From positions 1 through 64,000 of the forward strand of contig NZ_JABEKV010000010.1 in the NCBI RefSeq assembly GCF_013283645.1: 64,000 nucleotides of DNA, in the 5' to 3' direction. The stretch comes from Sinorhizobium psoraleae (GTDB lineage: Bacteria > Pseudomonadota > Alphaproteobacteria > Rhizobiales > Rhizobiaceae). The position numbers were made by a program, and so were the translations under genes. The stretch's first letter is position 1. Each line of letters begins with the position of its first letter. Below the pieces are notes generated by a model. That model did not search any database. It saw only the letters and a list, made by a program, of their open reading frames with translations, and was not told the DNA's origin. Positions 1-8,326 of this stretch are shown here, one piece after another.

Positions 1-4
1 TCAT
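1..4 (-). CDS. 5' end of a gene leaving the window
   Basis: On the minus strand an ATG at 4-2 is preceded by a good Shine-Dalgarno (GGAG about 6 bases upstream), so a gene probably starts here and runs left out of the window. It is divergent from the Hsp20 gene and shares the CIRCE-containing intergenic region, so a heat-shock product is likely, but only the start codon is visible and no identity can be given. Confidence 0.5.
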
Positions 5-152
5 GTCGCTCTCCTCATCGACAAACAGGTTTTTAGAAAGTCCTCCGCGCCGCATCCGACTCGAATCGGACGCGGGACGCACGATGTTTTGGCATCGCGC
101 CGATCGATCTGGTTTCTGATTTTTCAAGTTTCAAGAGGGCGATGAAATTTTT

Positions 153-179
153 TTAGCACTCCACCGCATGGAGTGCTAA
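153..179. promoter_or_regulatory. CIRCE operator (HrcA binding site)
   Basis: A perfect CIRCE element is present: TTAGCACTC (153-161), nine-base spacer, GAGTGCTAA (171-179). CIRCE is the operator of the heat-shock repressor HrcA. It is flanked by a 12-base inverted repeat, TCAAGAGGGCGA at 131-142 and TCGCCCTCTTGA at 190-201, placing CTTGA motifs that point outward on both sides. It therefore sits between two divergent transcription units and could control both. Confidence 0.93.
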
Positions 180-196
180 AGCCATGATTTCGCCCT

Positions 197-225
197 CTTG
201 ACGCGACGCTCTGGAGTCCCCAACT
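197..225 (+). promoter_or_regulatory. possible sigma-32-type promoter of hsp20
   Basis: CTTGAC at 197-202 and CCCCAACT at 218-225, with 15 bases between them, resemble the CTTGAA / CCCCAT elements of heat-shock sigma-32 promoters. It lies just right of the CIRCE and about 100 bases before the Hsp20 start. The -10 match is imperfect, so this is an inference. Confidence 0.4.
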
Positions 226-322
226 CATTCCTGCCGATGCCCAATTGGGATCGGCATGGTCAGGGAGCGCCACGCTTCTTGGCGCTTCCTCGTATCTATG
301 TTGCTCTACGGAGGATGTAGCT

Positions 323-784
323 ATGAGAACAAGCTTCGACTTCAGCCCCTTTTACAGGTCCAGCATCGGCTTCGACCGCATGTTCGATCTGCTGGAAAAC
401 GCCAGCCTCAACGCTGAAAACTGGCCGCCCTACAACATCATCAAACTTGGCGAAGATGCCTACCGCATCGTCATCGCGGTACCGGGTTTTGCCGAAGACG
501 AACTGACGATCACCCACGAGGCGAACATGCTCGTGGTCACCGGCGCCAAGTCCGAGGATGAGGAGGTAGAGTACCTCCATCAGGGCCTCGCCGTACGGTC
601 GTTCGCGCGCAGGTTCGAACTCGCCGATCATGTCCTCGTCGAGGGCGCAAAGCTCGAAAATGGGCTGCTCGTCATCAATCTCAGGCGGGAGATACCTGAG
701 GAGATGAAGCCGCGTCAGGTTACCATCCGAACCGAGCCGACGATGCCCGCTTCGAAGCAGATCGAAGGCGACAAGGCAGCCTAG
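323..784 (+). CDS. Hsp20/alpha-crystallin small heat-shock protein (IbpA-like)
   Basis: A 153-residue small heat-shock chaperone, the usual family length. The N-terminal FDFSPFYRSSIGFDRMFDLL and the PPYNIIK start of the alpha-crystallin domain are typical of IbpA-type proteins. The domain runs to the LENGLLVINL segment, which contains the conserved G-x-L signature and the C-terminal IxI-like tail region. Such proteins hold unfolding proteins for refolding by DnaK/ClpB. The start at 323 was chosen because GGAGGA lies at 310-315. An upstream in-frame extension has no family similarity. Heat control is likely through the CIRCE and sigma-32-like elements upstream. Confidence 0.93.
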   Translation: MRTSFDFSPFYRSSIGFDRMFDLLENASLNAENWPPYNIIKLGEDAYRIVIAVPGFAEDELTITHEANMLVVTGAKSEDEEVEYLHQGLAVRSFARRFELADHVLVEGAKLENGLLVINLRREIPEEMKPRQVTIRTEPTMPASKQIEGDKAA

Positions 785-884
785 ACGGCACGCCGCTCGA
801 ACTTCGCCAGTCGCTGGGCAGGCATAGGGGAGGGAAACTGCGCCGAACCAAAAAGGAGAGATCAAGCGAAGAAAGGATGAAGCC

Positions 885-1012
885 ATGAATGTACGTGACC
901 TGATCGCCTGGAACCGTGGCAGCAGCCAGGTCCCGAGCGTCTATCGCTGTGACGACATGGATCCGTTCCTGTAAACCGTCTGTTTGACGAGGTCTTCCGC
1001 GGCTTCGGTAAG
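885..1012 (+). pseudogene. remnant of a second hsp20 gene
   Basis: The reading frame from ATG 885 gives MNVRDLIAWNRGSSQVPSVY and then a DDMDPFL-like segment, the N-terminus of rhizobial HspC/Hsp20 proteins. It stops at TAA 972-974. Directly after it, in another frame, NRLFDEVFRGFG follows, which is the next piece of the same family, with about six residues missing. The rest of the alpha-crystallin domain is absent. This is a deleted, frameshifted copy beside the intact Hsp20 gene. Confidence 0.75.
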
Positions 1013-1018
1013 GCGCGC

Positions 1019-1195
1019 GTTTCTAGACAACCCTGGCTGCTGGTGTTCAAACGGAGAGTCCCGCCAACAATCGATTATCTGATGGGCTATACGGGCGGAA
1101 GTGACACGCTGTCTCAGGTCCAATTGCGTTTCCCCTCTCTCGAAGCCGCGATTGCCTATGCGGAACGGCAGAAACTGAACTACATCGTCGTGGAC
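1019..1195 (+). pseudogene. remnant of an NDUFS4-like (ETC complex I subunit region) gene
   Basis: The frame continuing from the hsp20 remnant encodes WLLVFKRRVPPTIDYLMGYT followed by a GGSDTLSQVQLRFPSLEAAI-like stretch. This resembles the C-terminal half of the NDUFS4 / NADH-dehydrogenase accessory family found in rhizobia (MGWTG...AIAYAE pattern). The N-terminal part is missing and the natural C-terminus is replaced by unrelated sequence. The two remnants therefore meet at a deletion junction near 1010-1030. Confidence 0.55.
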
Positions 1196-1767
1196 GACGG
1201 GAGGCGTCGACCGCGCCCTCACGGCGTTGAGCAAGCTTTCGGGCTGCAGCGGCCGCCAATCGTGTGTAGGCCATGATGTTGGTATCAAGCTGCCGATCGA
1301 GACTCGACGTGCGTCCATGAGCGAGCGGCCCGTCCGTCGGCAGCTCCAGATTGTTGATGGAGATCGAGCTCAGCGAGCTTGGCCTCGACATCTTTCAGAT
1401 CACCTTCCCGTGTCAGATCGGCGACGCGCACCTCGATCACCGCATCGGTTTCGCTTCGAAAGACGCGCGAGAGCGCGCCCGGGGCGTCCGGCACGACGTG
1501 CGAGCAGCACGAGATCATACCCGCGGCGTGCCAATCGCACAGGACGCATCAGTGATGAGAGCTTTGGGACGCGGCCGCGACATGACGGTTGTTCTTTCGC
1601 GATCGGTCTAACGGTTTCCTCGCCATTGAGAACTTGCCGGATTCAAGAGGGTGCCTCTCAGGTTCCCCCGCTACCGCCGGTGCCAACGTTGCGCGATCTT
1701 CGAAGCCATAATCCGGGATCGTAACCGCTGAGGCGATCCCCATTTCACCTCGAACCGGGAGGCCGAC
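1196..1767. other. degenerate stretch without a supported gene
   Basis: Several open frames exist on both strands but none has a convincing start, ribosome site or family pattern. A minus-strand frame at about 1518-1290 has protein-like composition (ETDAVIEVRVADLTREGDLK) and may be a gene fragment, but it was not recognised. The stretch fits the decayed region that starts at 885. Confidence 0.4.
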
Positions 1768-1989
1768 ATGGACACGCATTTCAAACGCAAGATCGCCTTC
1801 GCCTTGTCGATGGGTATCGTAACGACAGGGTTGATCTCTTTCACATTGCTCGCGCTCAATCTGGGCTTCTCGAGGGGGTTCGTCCTGACATGGCTCCGCT
1901 CGTGGAGCATCGCCTATCTCATCGTCATCCCCGCCATCCTGCTGGTCGGCCCGCGCCTTCAGGCGCAGGTCGACCGCGTTATCCGTTGA
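1768..1989 (+). CDS. DUF2798 small membrane protein
   Basis: A 73-residue protein with two predicted membrane segments, roughly residues 8-32 (FALSMGIVTTGLISFTLLAL) and 44-63 (WSIAYLIVIPAILLVGP). Size and pattern match the DUF2798 family of small inner-membrane proteins, whose function is unknown. GGGAGG lies eight bases before the start. The stop is only 24 bases before the next gene, so the two are probably cotranscribed. Confidence 0.75.
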   Translation: MDTHFKRKIAFALSMGIVTTGLISFTLLALNLGFSRGFVLTWLRSWSIAYLIVIPAILLVGPRLQAQVDRVIR

Positions 1990-2013
1990 CGCGACGAAGC
2001 TGGAGCTACTGAC

Positions 2014-2967
2014 ATGACAATGGCGACCCTTCGACGGCTGTTTGCCGCCGCAGCGATGTTTTCCTCTATCGCGACCGTGACACTTGCCGAGGACCGCTCG
2101 CATCAACCGAGGGCGAATATCAGCTTCATTCAGATCGACAACGACATCATACTGAGAAGGTCGGTCGTGCATAGTCTCGACCCGAAGGGGACCGTCCTCT
2201 TCCTGCATGGCTTCCCGGAAACGATGTATGCCTGGAAGAAAGTATCCCTGGCTCTCGCCGACGATTACGAGGTCCACGCTTTCGATTGGCCCGGTTTCGG
2301 GTTCTCGTCGCGGCCGACGACGGACCGCTTTTCTTATGCGCCGATGGATTATGCACGTGTCCTTGACGGCTACATCGAGAAGGCTCACATCGATCGGTCC
2401 AAGCTTACGATCTATGCCACGGACATCGGAGCCCTGCCGGCGCTGCTGCTGGGCTTGGAGAAGCCCGACATTGCACGAACCATTATCGTCGGCGACTTCG
2501 CGCCCTTCGATCGGCCGCGTTACATGTATGAGAGCCTGCAGAAGCTGAAGGATAGGCGGTCAGCGGCTCAGGCACGGGAACAGCTCAACAAGAATCGCGC
2601 GGACATTCTCGAGAACGCCTTCAGGAGAGGGCTGGCAAAGGAGGTGCAGTTCGAGCTCTCAGCCCAGTTCAGGAGCGACATGGCGCGTGGCTGGTCCTAT
2701 GGCGCGCTGACGACAGCTGACGCCTTTGCGAGCTATTACATGCATTTCACCAGGGACCAGCAGTATTTCGAAGCCAATCTGGACAAGCTAAGGACTCCTG
2801 TAAAGGTGGTATGGGGCGAGAAGGATCTCTACATCAATAAGGAAATGGGAGTAGAACTCGCCGAACGGCTGGGGGCCGAGCTTTCAATTCTTCCTGACAC
2901 TGGCCATTACCCGCATCTCCAGAAGCTGGAGAGGACGGTCGAGGAAGTGCGCGCTTCATTCCGGTGA
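2014..2967 (+). CDS. secreted alpha/beta hydrolase with Asp nucleophile (haloacid dehalogenase/epoxide hydrolase-like fold)
   Basis: A 317-residue alpha/beta hydrolase. The first 25 residues form a signal peptide ending near TLAED. The oxyanion-hole motif HGFPE is at 65-69. The nucleophile elbow reads YATDIGALP, with Asp137 where serine hydrolases have Ser, and a C-terminal DTGHYPHL supplies the catalytic His. An Asp nucleophile with HGFPE is the pattern of epoxide hydrolases and haloalkane/fluoroacetate dehalogenases, not esterases. The signal peptide is unusual for that group. It follows the DUF2798 gene by 24 bases and its last 12 bases overlap the convergent LysR gene. Substrate unknown. 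Confidence 0.8.
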   Translation: MTMATLRRLFAAAAMFSSIATVTLAEDRSHQPRANISFIQIDNDIILRRSVVHSLDPKGTVLFLHGFPETMYAWKKVSLALADDYEVHAFDWPGFGFSSRPTTDRFSYAPMDYARVLDGYIEKAHIDRSKLTIYATDIGALPALLLGLEKPDIARTIIVGDFAPFDRPRYMYESLQKLKDRRSAAQAREQLNKNRADILENAFRRGLAKEVQFELSAQFRSDMARGWSYGALTTADAFASYYMHFTRDQQYFEANLDKLRTPVKVVWGEKDLYINKEMGVELAERLGAELSILPDTGHYPHLQKLERTVEEVRASFR

Positions 2968-3870
2968 CGGTGCATCGCAATAATTGCTGCAAGCCGCGCG
3001 AAGGCGGGGGAGCATCCAATCGATGAAGGCACGCACTTTGCGAGCGAGTAGCCCCTGACGCGAATAGACGATGTGGATCGGCTTGGGCCCACCATCGTAG
3101 TCTTTCAAGATCTGCACGAGCGCGCCCGAGGACACTTCCTCCGGAACCTGGTAGTCGAAGAGGCGGGCGATCCCGGCTCCATTTCGCGCGGCTGCGACGC
3201 AATTGGCCGCCGTGTTGACCTCGATCCGACTGCGTGGCATCGCCTCGACACACTTCCCGTCGATCTCGAAACTCCAGAAGAACGACCGGTTATGGAACAT
3301 GATTCCGTCGTGATTGGTGAGTTCGGTGGGATGTTGGGGAACGCCATGCCGTTCCAGATAGGCCGGGCTTGCGCAGGTCAACAGGCGGAACTCGCCGGCC
3401 TTGACCGCGTAGAGCGAACTGTCGACCAACTCACCAAGTCGGATGGCGACGTCGACCTGCTCGTTGGCGAGATGAACAGAACGGTCGAGGGACAGGAGGT
3501 TCAAAGTCACCTCCGGATGCTTGTTCATGAAGTCGAGTGCGATCGGCAGAACGTACCGGTGGCCAAACTCGATCGGCATGGTGATGGTGAGCAGTCCCCG
3601 CGGCGTCTGATATTCGCCTGAGGCCCTGCGTTCGACCTCCTCCAGATCGGCGATGATCTTGCGCGCCGCATCGACATAGTCGCGACCGGCGTCGGTAAGC
3701 TGCAAGTTGCGGCTTGTTCGGATGATGAGGTTTGCGCCGAGATATCGCTCCAGATCGGCGACCTTGCGGCTGACGCTCGGCAGAGGCGCATTCAGCTTCC
3801 GGCTGCCCGCCGACAAGCTCCCGGCGTCAACCACCGCAAGCAGAACCCGCATTGCATCAAGCCGATCCAT
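2956..3870 (-). CDS. LysR-family transcriptional regulator
   Basis: A 304-residue LysR regulator. The N-terminal winged helix-turn-helix (MDRLDAMRVLLAVVDAGSLS, helix-turn-helix about residues 17-37) is followed by the substrate-binding domain from about residue 92. The closest style is the CrgA/DmlR-type subgroup that begins LLTITMP. The gene is divergent from the EamA exporter 272 bases away, the classic arrangement for a LysR regulator and its target, and it overlaps the 3' end of the hydrolase by 12 bases. The inducer is unknown. Confidence 0.9.
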   Translation of the reverse strand: MDRLDAMRVLLAVVDAGSLSAGSRKLNAPLPSVSRKVADLERYLGANLIIRTSRNLQLTDAGRDYVDAARKIIADLEEVERRASGEYQTPRGLLTITMPIEFGHRYVLPIALDFMNKHPEVTLNLLSLDRSVHLANEQVDVAIRLGELVDSSLYAVKAGEFRLLTCASPAYLERHGVPQHPTELTNHDGIMFHNRSFFWSFEIDGKCVEAMPRSRIEVNTAANCVAAARNGAGIARLFDYQVPEEVSSGALVQILKDYDGGPKPIHIVYSRQGLLARKVRAFIDWMLPRLRAACSNYCDAPSPE

Positions 3871-4142
3871 AACGTCCCGACGATTAGAAGCCTCGATGTC
3901 GAGGATATGAGAAATCGGTTCTGCTGAATAGGCCGCACAGCCGTCTGCGTGAACCGTATCCCCATGATGGTTCGACGGGTGCGAATCGAGAGGGTGGTTC
4001 TCATTTTCGCTGGGTACCGGCCAAGGCTCGCGGCCGGTAAATTTTCCTCATTCGATCAAGGGTCTCGCTTGATTGCCAACCAAAGCTGTCAGCATCACCG
4101 CAATCAAATTTCCAGTGACGCAACCTCAAAGGGATGACCACT

Positions 4143-5111
4143 ATGAACAGGGTCTTTTATGTTGGCGTGTCAGCGGCTCTCTTTGCGGCCTTTGCCTTTT
4201 CGCTCAACTTCGTTGTGCCCTTCATCATCGGTGACTATTCCACCTTTGATTTTGCCCTAATCCGTCACGTTATTTCAGCGCTCGTTGGGCTTTACATCCT
4301 GTTTTCCGAGAAGGGCGTCATGCGCCACCTCACGCTTCGAAACTGTCTGCAAGCCATCTGGCTCGCCTTCGTCGGATATGTCGGCTACTTCCTGACGGTG
4401 ACGGGAGCGGCCATCTTTGCCGGCCCAGTCATCGCTCCCGCCTTTCTGGGTCTGGTCCCGATCGTATTGATGGTCATCGGTAATCAGTATCAGGGATCAA
4501 TGCCATGGCGATTCCTTATGATGCCTTTGGCGCTGGTGCTGGTCGGCCTCGTTCTCGTCAATGGCACGGCATTCACGGCCGAAGGATTGAACTCTGTCCA
4601 ATCGTTGTGGATTGGCGTACCGCTATCGCTCGCTGCCGTAGGACTTTGGGTCTGGTTCGCCCTTGCCAATCAGGCTGCACTCGCAGCCCGACCAGAAATG
4701 CCCTCCGGTGTGTGGTCAGCGCTGATACTGGTCGGAGGCGGCGTCTTGATGCTGGCATTTTATCCTGTCGGTGCCGCGATGGACCTCTTCCAGCTTCCAA
4801 CATTGGGATTCGACTGGAGTGCCGCCGGCAGCCTATATGTTTGGGGTGTGTCCCTCGCGCTGCTGGCAACAGTAGGCGGCGTCTGGGCCTGGAACATTGC
4901 ATCACGGAGCCTGCCGGTTGCCTTGGCCGCGCAATTGATCGTCTCGGAAACAGCCTTCGGTGTTATCGGAGGACTTGTCGTACATGCCCGCTGGCCAACC
5001 CCGATCGAAGTGGCTGGGGTGGTTGTCCTGATCGCCGGCGTTGTTCTGTCAGTACGGATTTTCTACGATCGCCAATTCGCATCGGGAAAGACATTGCTTG
5101 CGCACGAGTGA
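4143..5111 (+). CDS. DMT-superfamily transporter (EamA family)
   Basis: A 322-residue inner-membrane protein with about ten hydrophobic segments arranged as two EamA repeats (five plus five), the layout of drug/metabolite exporters. The segment at the fourth helix (GYFLTVTGAAIFAGPVIAP) resembles the repeat signature. Start 4143 is preferred over ATG 4134 because AGGGA ends eight bases before 4143 but abuts 4134. The divergent LysR gene is its probable regulator. The transported compound is unknown; relatives export amino acids or metabolites. Confidence 0.88.
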   Translation: MNRVFYVGVSAALFAAFAFSLNFVVPFIIGDYSTFDFALIRHVISALVGLYILFSEKGVMRHLTLRNCLQAIWLAFVGYVGYFLTVTGAAIFAGPVIAPAFLGLVPIVLMVIGNQYQGSMPWRFLMMPLALVLVGLVLVNGTAFTAEGLNSVQSLWIGVPLSLAAVGLWVWFALANQAALAARPEMPSGVWSALILVGGGVLMLAFYPVGAAMDLFQLPTLGFDWSAAGSLYVWGVSLALLATVGGVWAWNIASRSLPVALAAQLIVSETAFGVIGGLVVHARWPTPIEVAGVVVLIAGVVLSVRIFYDRQFASGKTLLAHE

Positions 5112-5419
5112 TCTGCTGCGCGCAGGATCAATGACAGGCACTGGCATCGGAGATGAAATCACATCCATTGCAGCGCCCGCAGTTGCCGCGAAGCTGCCGC
5201 CAGGAGCGACAAACGCAGGGTCGACAGTTCGAACCACCCATTCAAGGCGACGGATGCACAGTCGGCTTCCGAGGGCGGAGGTTGCACCGGCGGCCATCCA
5301 TCGATCGCCTCAGGTGGGTGTTGCGGTCATCCGCCATGGCTGGGACGAACGGCCAACATGCAGGGGAAAGCCGCCCTTAAGTCGCCGAGGCGAGTGGAGC
5401 GACCTATATTGGGAGGCTG
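5112..5419. other. intergenic, no gene seen
   Basis: A 308-base gap between the convergent EamA gene and the 459-residue protein. It holds only short frames with no ribosome site or recognisable family, and no clear terminator was found. Confidence 0.5.
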
Positions 5420-6799
5420 TCAGGCCACCTCGAGCTGAGAGTCTTTCGCCGCTTGCGCGATTAACGGCGCGGGAGACTTCCTTTGCTGGTGGGAAGCGTT
5501 AAGTCGGCGCGCCACGATATCGTGGTTGAGCCACTGGACGGGGCCGGAGGGATCTGAGGACTCGCCAAAAATTAGCTGCCCGGTCGCCTCCACTACGAGA
5601 GCACTGAGAAGGTCGCTGATCATCGCCTTGCTGTCCCGATGCATCTGCGTGATCTCGTTGGACGTGCCGATGGTCAGATCGGCCTGTGCTTGGCTGTTTG
5701 CCATGGGCCACGCCGAGAAGTCGTAAAACGGACGCATGACCTCGTTGGCCTGCATATCGGTAATTTTTTGGAACACATCCTTCATCGTGAAGCCGTCTGT
5801 CAGAAGCTCTTGGCATGCCTGCCATTGGTCCTCTGCCCATTGGCCACCATTCTCTTTCTTCAAAGCGAGTAGCAGCGGTATCAGGGGAAGTTCGATACCC
5901 GTAAATACGTCGGACGAATTGGTTCGGATTTCGGGACAGTTATAGACGGTTGCCTTGACACCCGCTGCCCAGGCTTCTTGCGCGATGCATTCGAGCCGCA
6001 TCTTGGCGTAACCTTGGGTGTAGTTGGTGTAGGTCTGCCAACGATAGTTCCCGTCAATCAGGACTGCCGTTCCATGGTAACCGTAGGCCGTGTACCGGAC
6101 CTGAGCACCCGAAGCCTCTACGCGCTCACGGATCGCCGCGCTGAAGTCGATAAGATGTCGAAAGGTGATTGCGGAGACTTCGTCGAAATTCTGCAGGATG
6201 AGCTTGCCCATATCGCTGTCGAGCAGCGCTTGCGAAGACATGTGGCGGGGACCACGTCCCTTGTAGATTCGATTGGCAACCACCAGGAATACCTTCGCTT
6301 TCGGGATGCCTCCGGCCATTGTATGGGCGAAGAAGACATTGCGGCCGTCGGCAATCATTCCGTCGAGAACGGCCATGACTTGTGAAAGCGAATTCGTGAA
6401 CCGTGAGGTGGCGATGTCCCGGCACTGCTCAATGTAGTCCCAGTCGAGCCTGTCATGTTCCCAGCTCTCCAGCGTCATTGTTGCGAGGAGATCCGTCGGA
6501 GTAGGGCCTCCTGTCGGAGCGTCGAGATCGAAGCCAGCCATAAGAGGTATGTTGATAATCCTGCCGCCCAGGCGGTCCTCTGCGGCAGAGAGTTCCTCGG
6601 CATCCAGAGGCCGCAGTGCGTTGTTCTCGTCGCGCCGCCCGACCGTGATGCCCACGATCTCCATTCCAGCCCGCCGGGCTTCGTCGAGCAAGCCAGTCGC
6701 ATATCCGCGGCCGAATAGTTCGCCGAAGAGGACGAAAACATCACCTTTACGAAAGACGCTGTTTTCGGCGATGCGATTCAATGCGACCGGGTTTTCCAT
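5420..6799 (-). CDS. 459-residue protein of uncertain function (possible FabMG-type enoyl-ACP reductase family)
   Basis: An intact 459-residue cytoplasmic protein. Its N-terminus (residues about 18-50, RKGDVFVLFGELFGRGYATG then VGITVGRRDENN) has the hydrophobic strand-glycine turn-helix pattern of a nucleotide-binding Rossmann fold. The rest shows conserved-looking blocks (FFAHTMAGGIPKAKVF, SAITFRHLIDFSA, AYGYHGTAVLIDG, TNYTQGYAKMRLECIAQEAW) and no membrane segment. I have a weak memory of rhizobial proteins of this length being annotated as FabMG-family enoyl-ACP reductases; treat that as unconfirmed. It stands alone, convergent with the EamA gene. Confidence 0.6.
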   Translation of the reverse strand: MENPVALNRIAENSVFRKGDVFVLFGELFGRGYATGLLDEARRAGMEIVGITVGRRDENNALRPLDAEELSAAEDRLGGRIINIPLMAGFDLDAPTGGPTPTDLLATMTLESWEHDRLDWDYIEQCRDIATSRFTNSLSQVMAVLDGMIADGRNVFFAHTMAGGIPKAKVFLVVANRIYKGRGPRHMSSQALLDSDMGKLILQNFDEVSAITFRHLIDFSAAIRERVEASGAQVRYTAYGYHGTAVLIDGNYRWQTYTNYTQGYAKMRLECIAQEAWAAGVKATVYNCPEIRTNSSDVFTGIELPLIPLLLALKKENGGQWAEDQWQACQELLTDGFTMKDVFQKITDMQANEVMRPFYDFSAWPMANSQAQADLTIGTSNEITQMHRDSKAMISDLLSALVVEATGQLIFGESSDPSGPVQWLNHDIVARRLNASHQQRKSPAPLIAQAAKDSQLEVA

Positions 6800-7679
6800 G
6801 CAGTCAGCTCTTTGGTCCGTTTGTCGTCGAGAGGTGGCTCAGACGAGCTTCTATAATCACATGACCGTACTGACCCGTAATGGGAAGTAATTTTAAGTGA
6901 CCGTTCATTTCAAAGCGTGAAGTCCCCATAATATCTGAACCGGATAAAGCAGACCTGCGACGATACCTTCCCGCGGGAGTCGCTGGTTTCCACCGGTCTT
7001 GGCATTGAGCTTAGCGCCGGAATGGACGTTCAATCTGCCCAACCGCAGATTCGAGCGGAGGAAGGTGGGGGTGTCGACTTCCGGATCGGGCTTGGTGTCG
7101 CCTGGAGCAAGGACGACCCGACAGCCGGACGACATCATCAATATTGCAAGGTCGTTGGTCAGGGCCGGCAGGTGAGGGGGCGAGGCGCCCAGAGGGACCT
7201 GGTGCGACCCCTCGATCAAACGGAATGTCTTGCCGGGCTTCGATCCCGGCTCCCCGCCGATCGCGGGCGCTTTGCTGAGCCTCCTGCGGCGAGTCGTTTT
7301 ACGGTCAAGCCGCGCGCGCACGGGTTCGGGCAGCGTTGCTGCCGGCCTCGTGCGCTCATTAGAAAGTGATCAGCTAGGAGTTCACCCGCCTCAAGAACCG
7401 GCTGCGATTCTATTCCGCTCAAGGCGACCTTTCCATCGGATTGAGATTAGCCGCTCCACAGGCAGCAAGCACACGTCTCACAAGTTCTTTTTACCCCATT
7501 GTGCCAAACGCGAACTGCGAGAGGTACACCGAAATACCGAGCTCTCGCATGCACTTCAGAAGCTAACGACGCTGAACGATTTTGTTGGACGATCCGTGAG
7601 TCCCAGGGGGTTGCCTGGGTGCACTGACGTCGTGTTGCCACTCGCTGTGTACCATTTTCGCCACATGGCGGCGCAGTTC
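6800..7679. other. 880 bases without a supported gene
   Basis: Overlapping frames at 6905-7321 (minus) and 7022-7369 (plus) are long enough to be called by length. Neither has a ribosome site, a recognisable motif or natural amino-acid composition. The right part (7400-7680) is closed in all frames. The 6800-6900 end should hold the promoter of the 459-residue protein, but no clear -35/-10 pair was found. Confidence 0.4.
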
Positions 7680-7988
7680 TTAAATCCCTGACCCGCCGAG
7701 CTCTTGGTCGTCGTCGCCCTCCCAGGGCGAGGGCATAGAGGTGCGATTGAGATTGGCAGTGGGCATCGGCATCCAGCACTTCAATTCTGGCTCGGCGTAC
7801 TCGATGATGCGCCCGGGCGAGGAATCAGCGGCGCGCCAGCCTTCTGCGCCGAACTGATCGCCATTCGACCAATAGGCGAGGTCAACTTCTGCGGCCCCCT
7901 GTTCGGACGGGCGGATTGTGACGAGGATCCGACTGCCGTTTTTCGGGGCGCTTGCCATGTGGCGCCAGTGGTCTGGCTCGGCCATCAT
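7680..7988 (-). CDS. conserved hypothetical protein, about 100 residues
   Basis: A 102-residue protein beginning MMAEPDHWRHMASAPKNGSR. The opening W-R-x-M-x-x-A-P-K-x-G and the later W/Y-x-M-P element resemble small DUF551-like or phage-type hypothetical proteins common in rhizobia. Start 7988 was chosen because AGGAG lies six bases upstream on the minus strand. The longer frame from 8045 has no such site. No function is known. Confidence 0.65.
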   Translation of the reverse strand: MMAEPDHWRHMASAPKNGSRILVTIRPSEQGAAEVDLAYWSNGDQFGAEGWRAADSSPGRIIEYAEPELKCWMPMPTANLNRTSMPSPWEGDDDQELGGSGI

Positions 7989-8326
7989 TTTTTCTCCTGC
8001 CTTGCTGAAGGTTGCAAGTGTCGCCTTGCCATCGAAAACGGTCAACTCAAACCTTGCACGAACCCATCGTCTATCGCTTGACTTGCTCGCGTCCTTACAG
8101 GTGGTGAATTGGGTGGTAGCGAAGCCGTTCGAGTGCGCACTCGACAGTGCAGTAGCGAGCGGCGGTGCAAAGGATGGGTATCTTTTTTCACAGGTTTTCG
8201 CGCATTCTGGCTTGTGTGCCCTGTTCTGCCGACCTCATGCGCATTGCCAGGTTCTCACTCGGTTTCTATCCTGAGGCATGATCCGCACCACACTGGTGCG
8301 CCGAAGTCCGAGGACACTAAGGGCCG
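7989..8326. other. divergent intergenic region
   Basis: A 338-base gap between the divergent 102-residue protein and the exonuclease gene. It must hold both promoters, but no strong consensus element, repeat or RNA gene was recognised. Confidence 0.4.

Noticed and set aside
153..179. CIRCE palindrome as a terminator
   Set aside because: It matches the HrcA operator consensus base for base and lies upstream of divergent genes.
6905..7369. Overlapping frames on both strands in 6900-7370
   Set aside because: Neither has a ribosome site, a known domain or normal composition, so no CDS was called.
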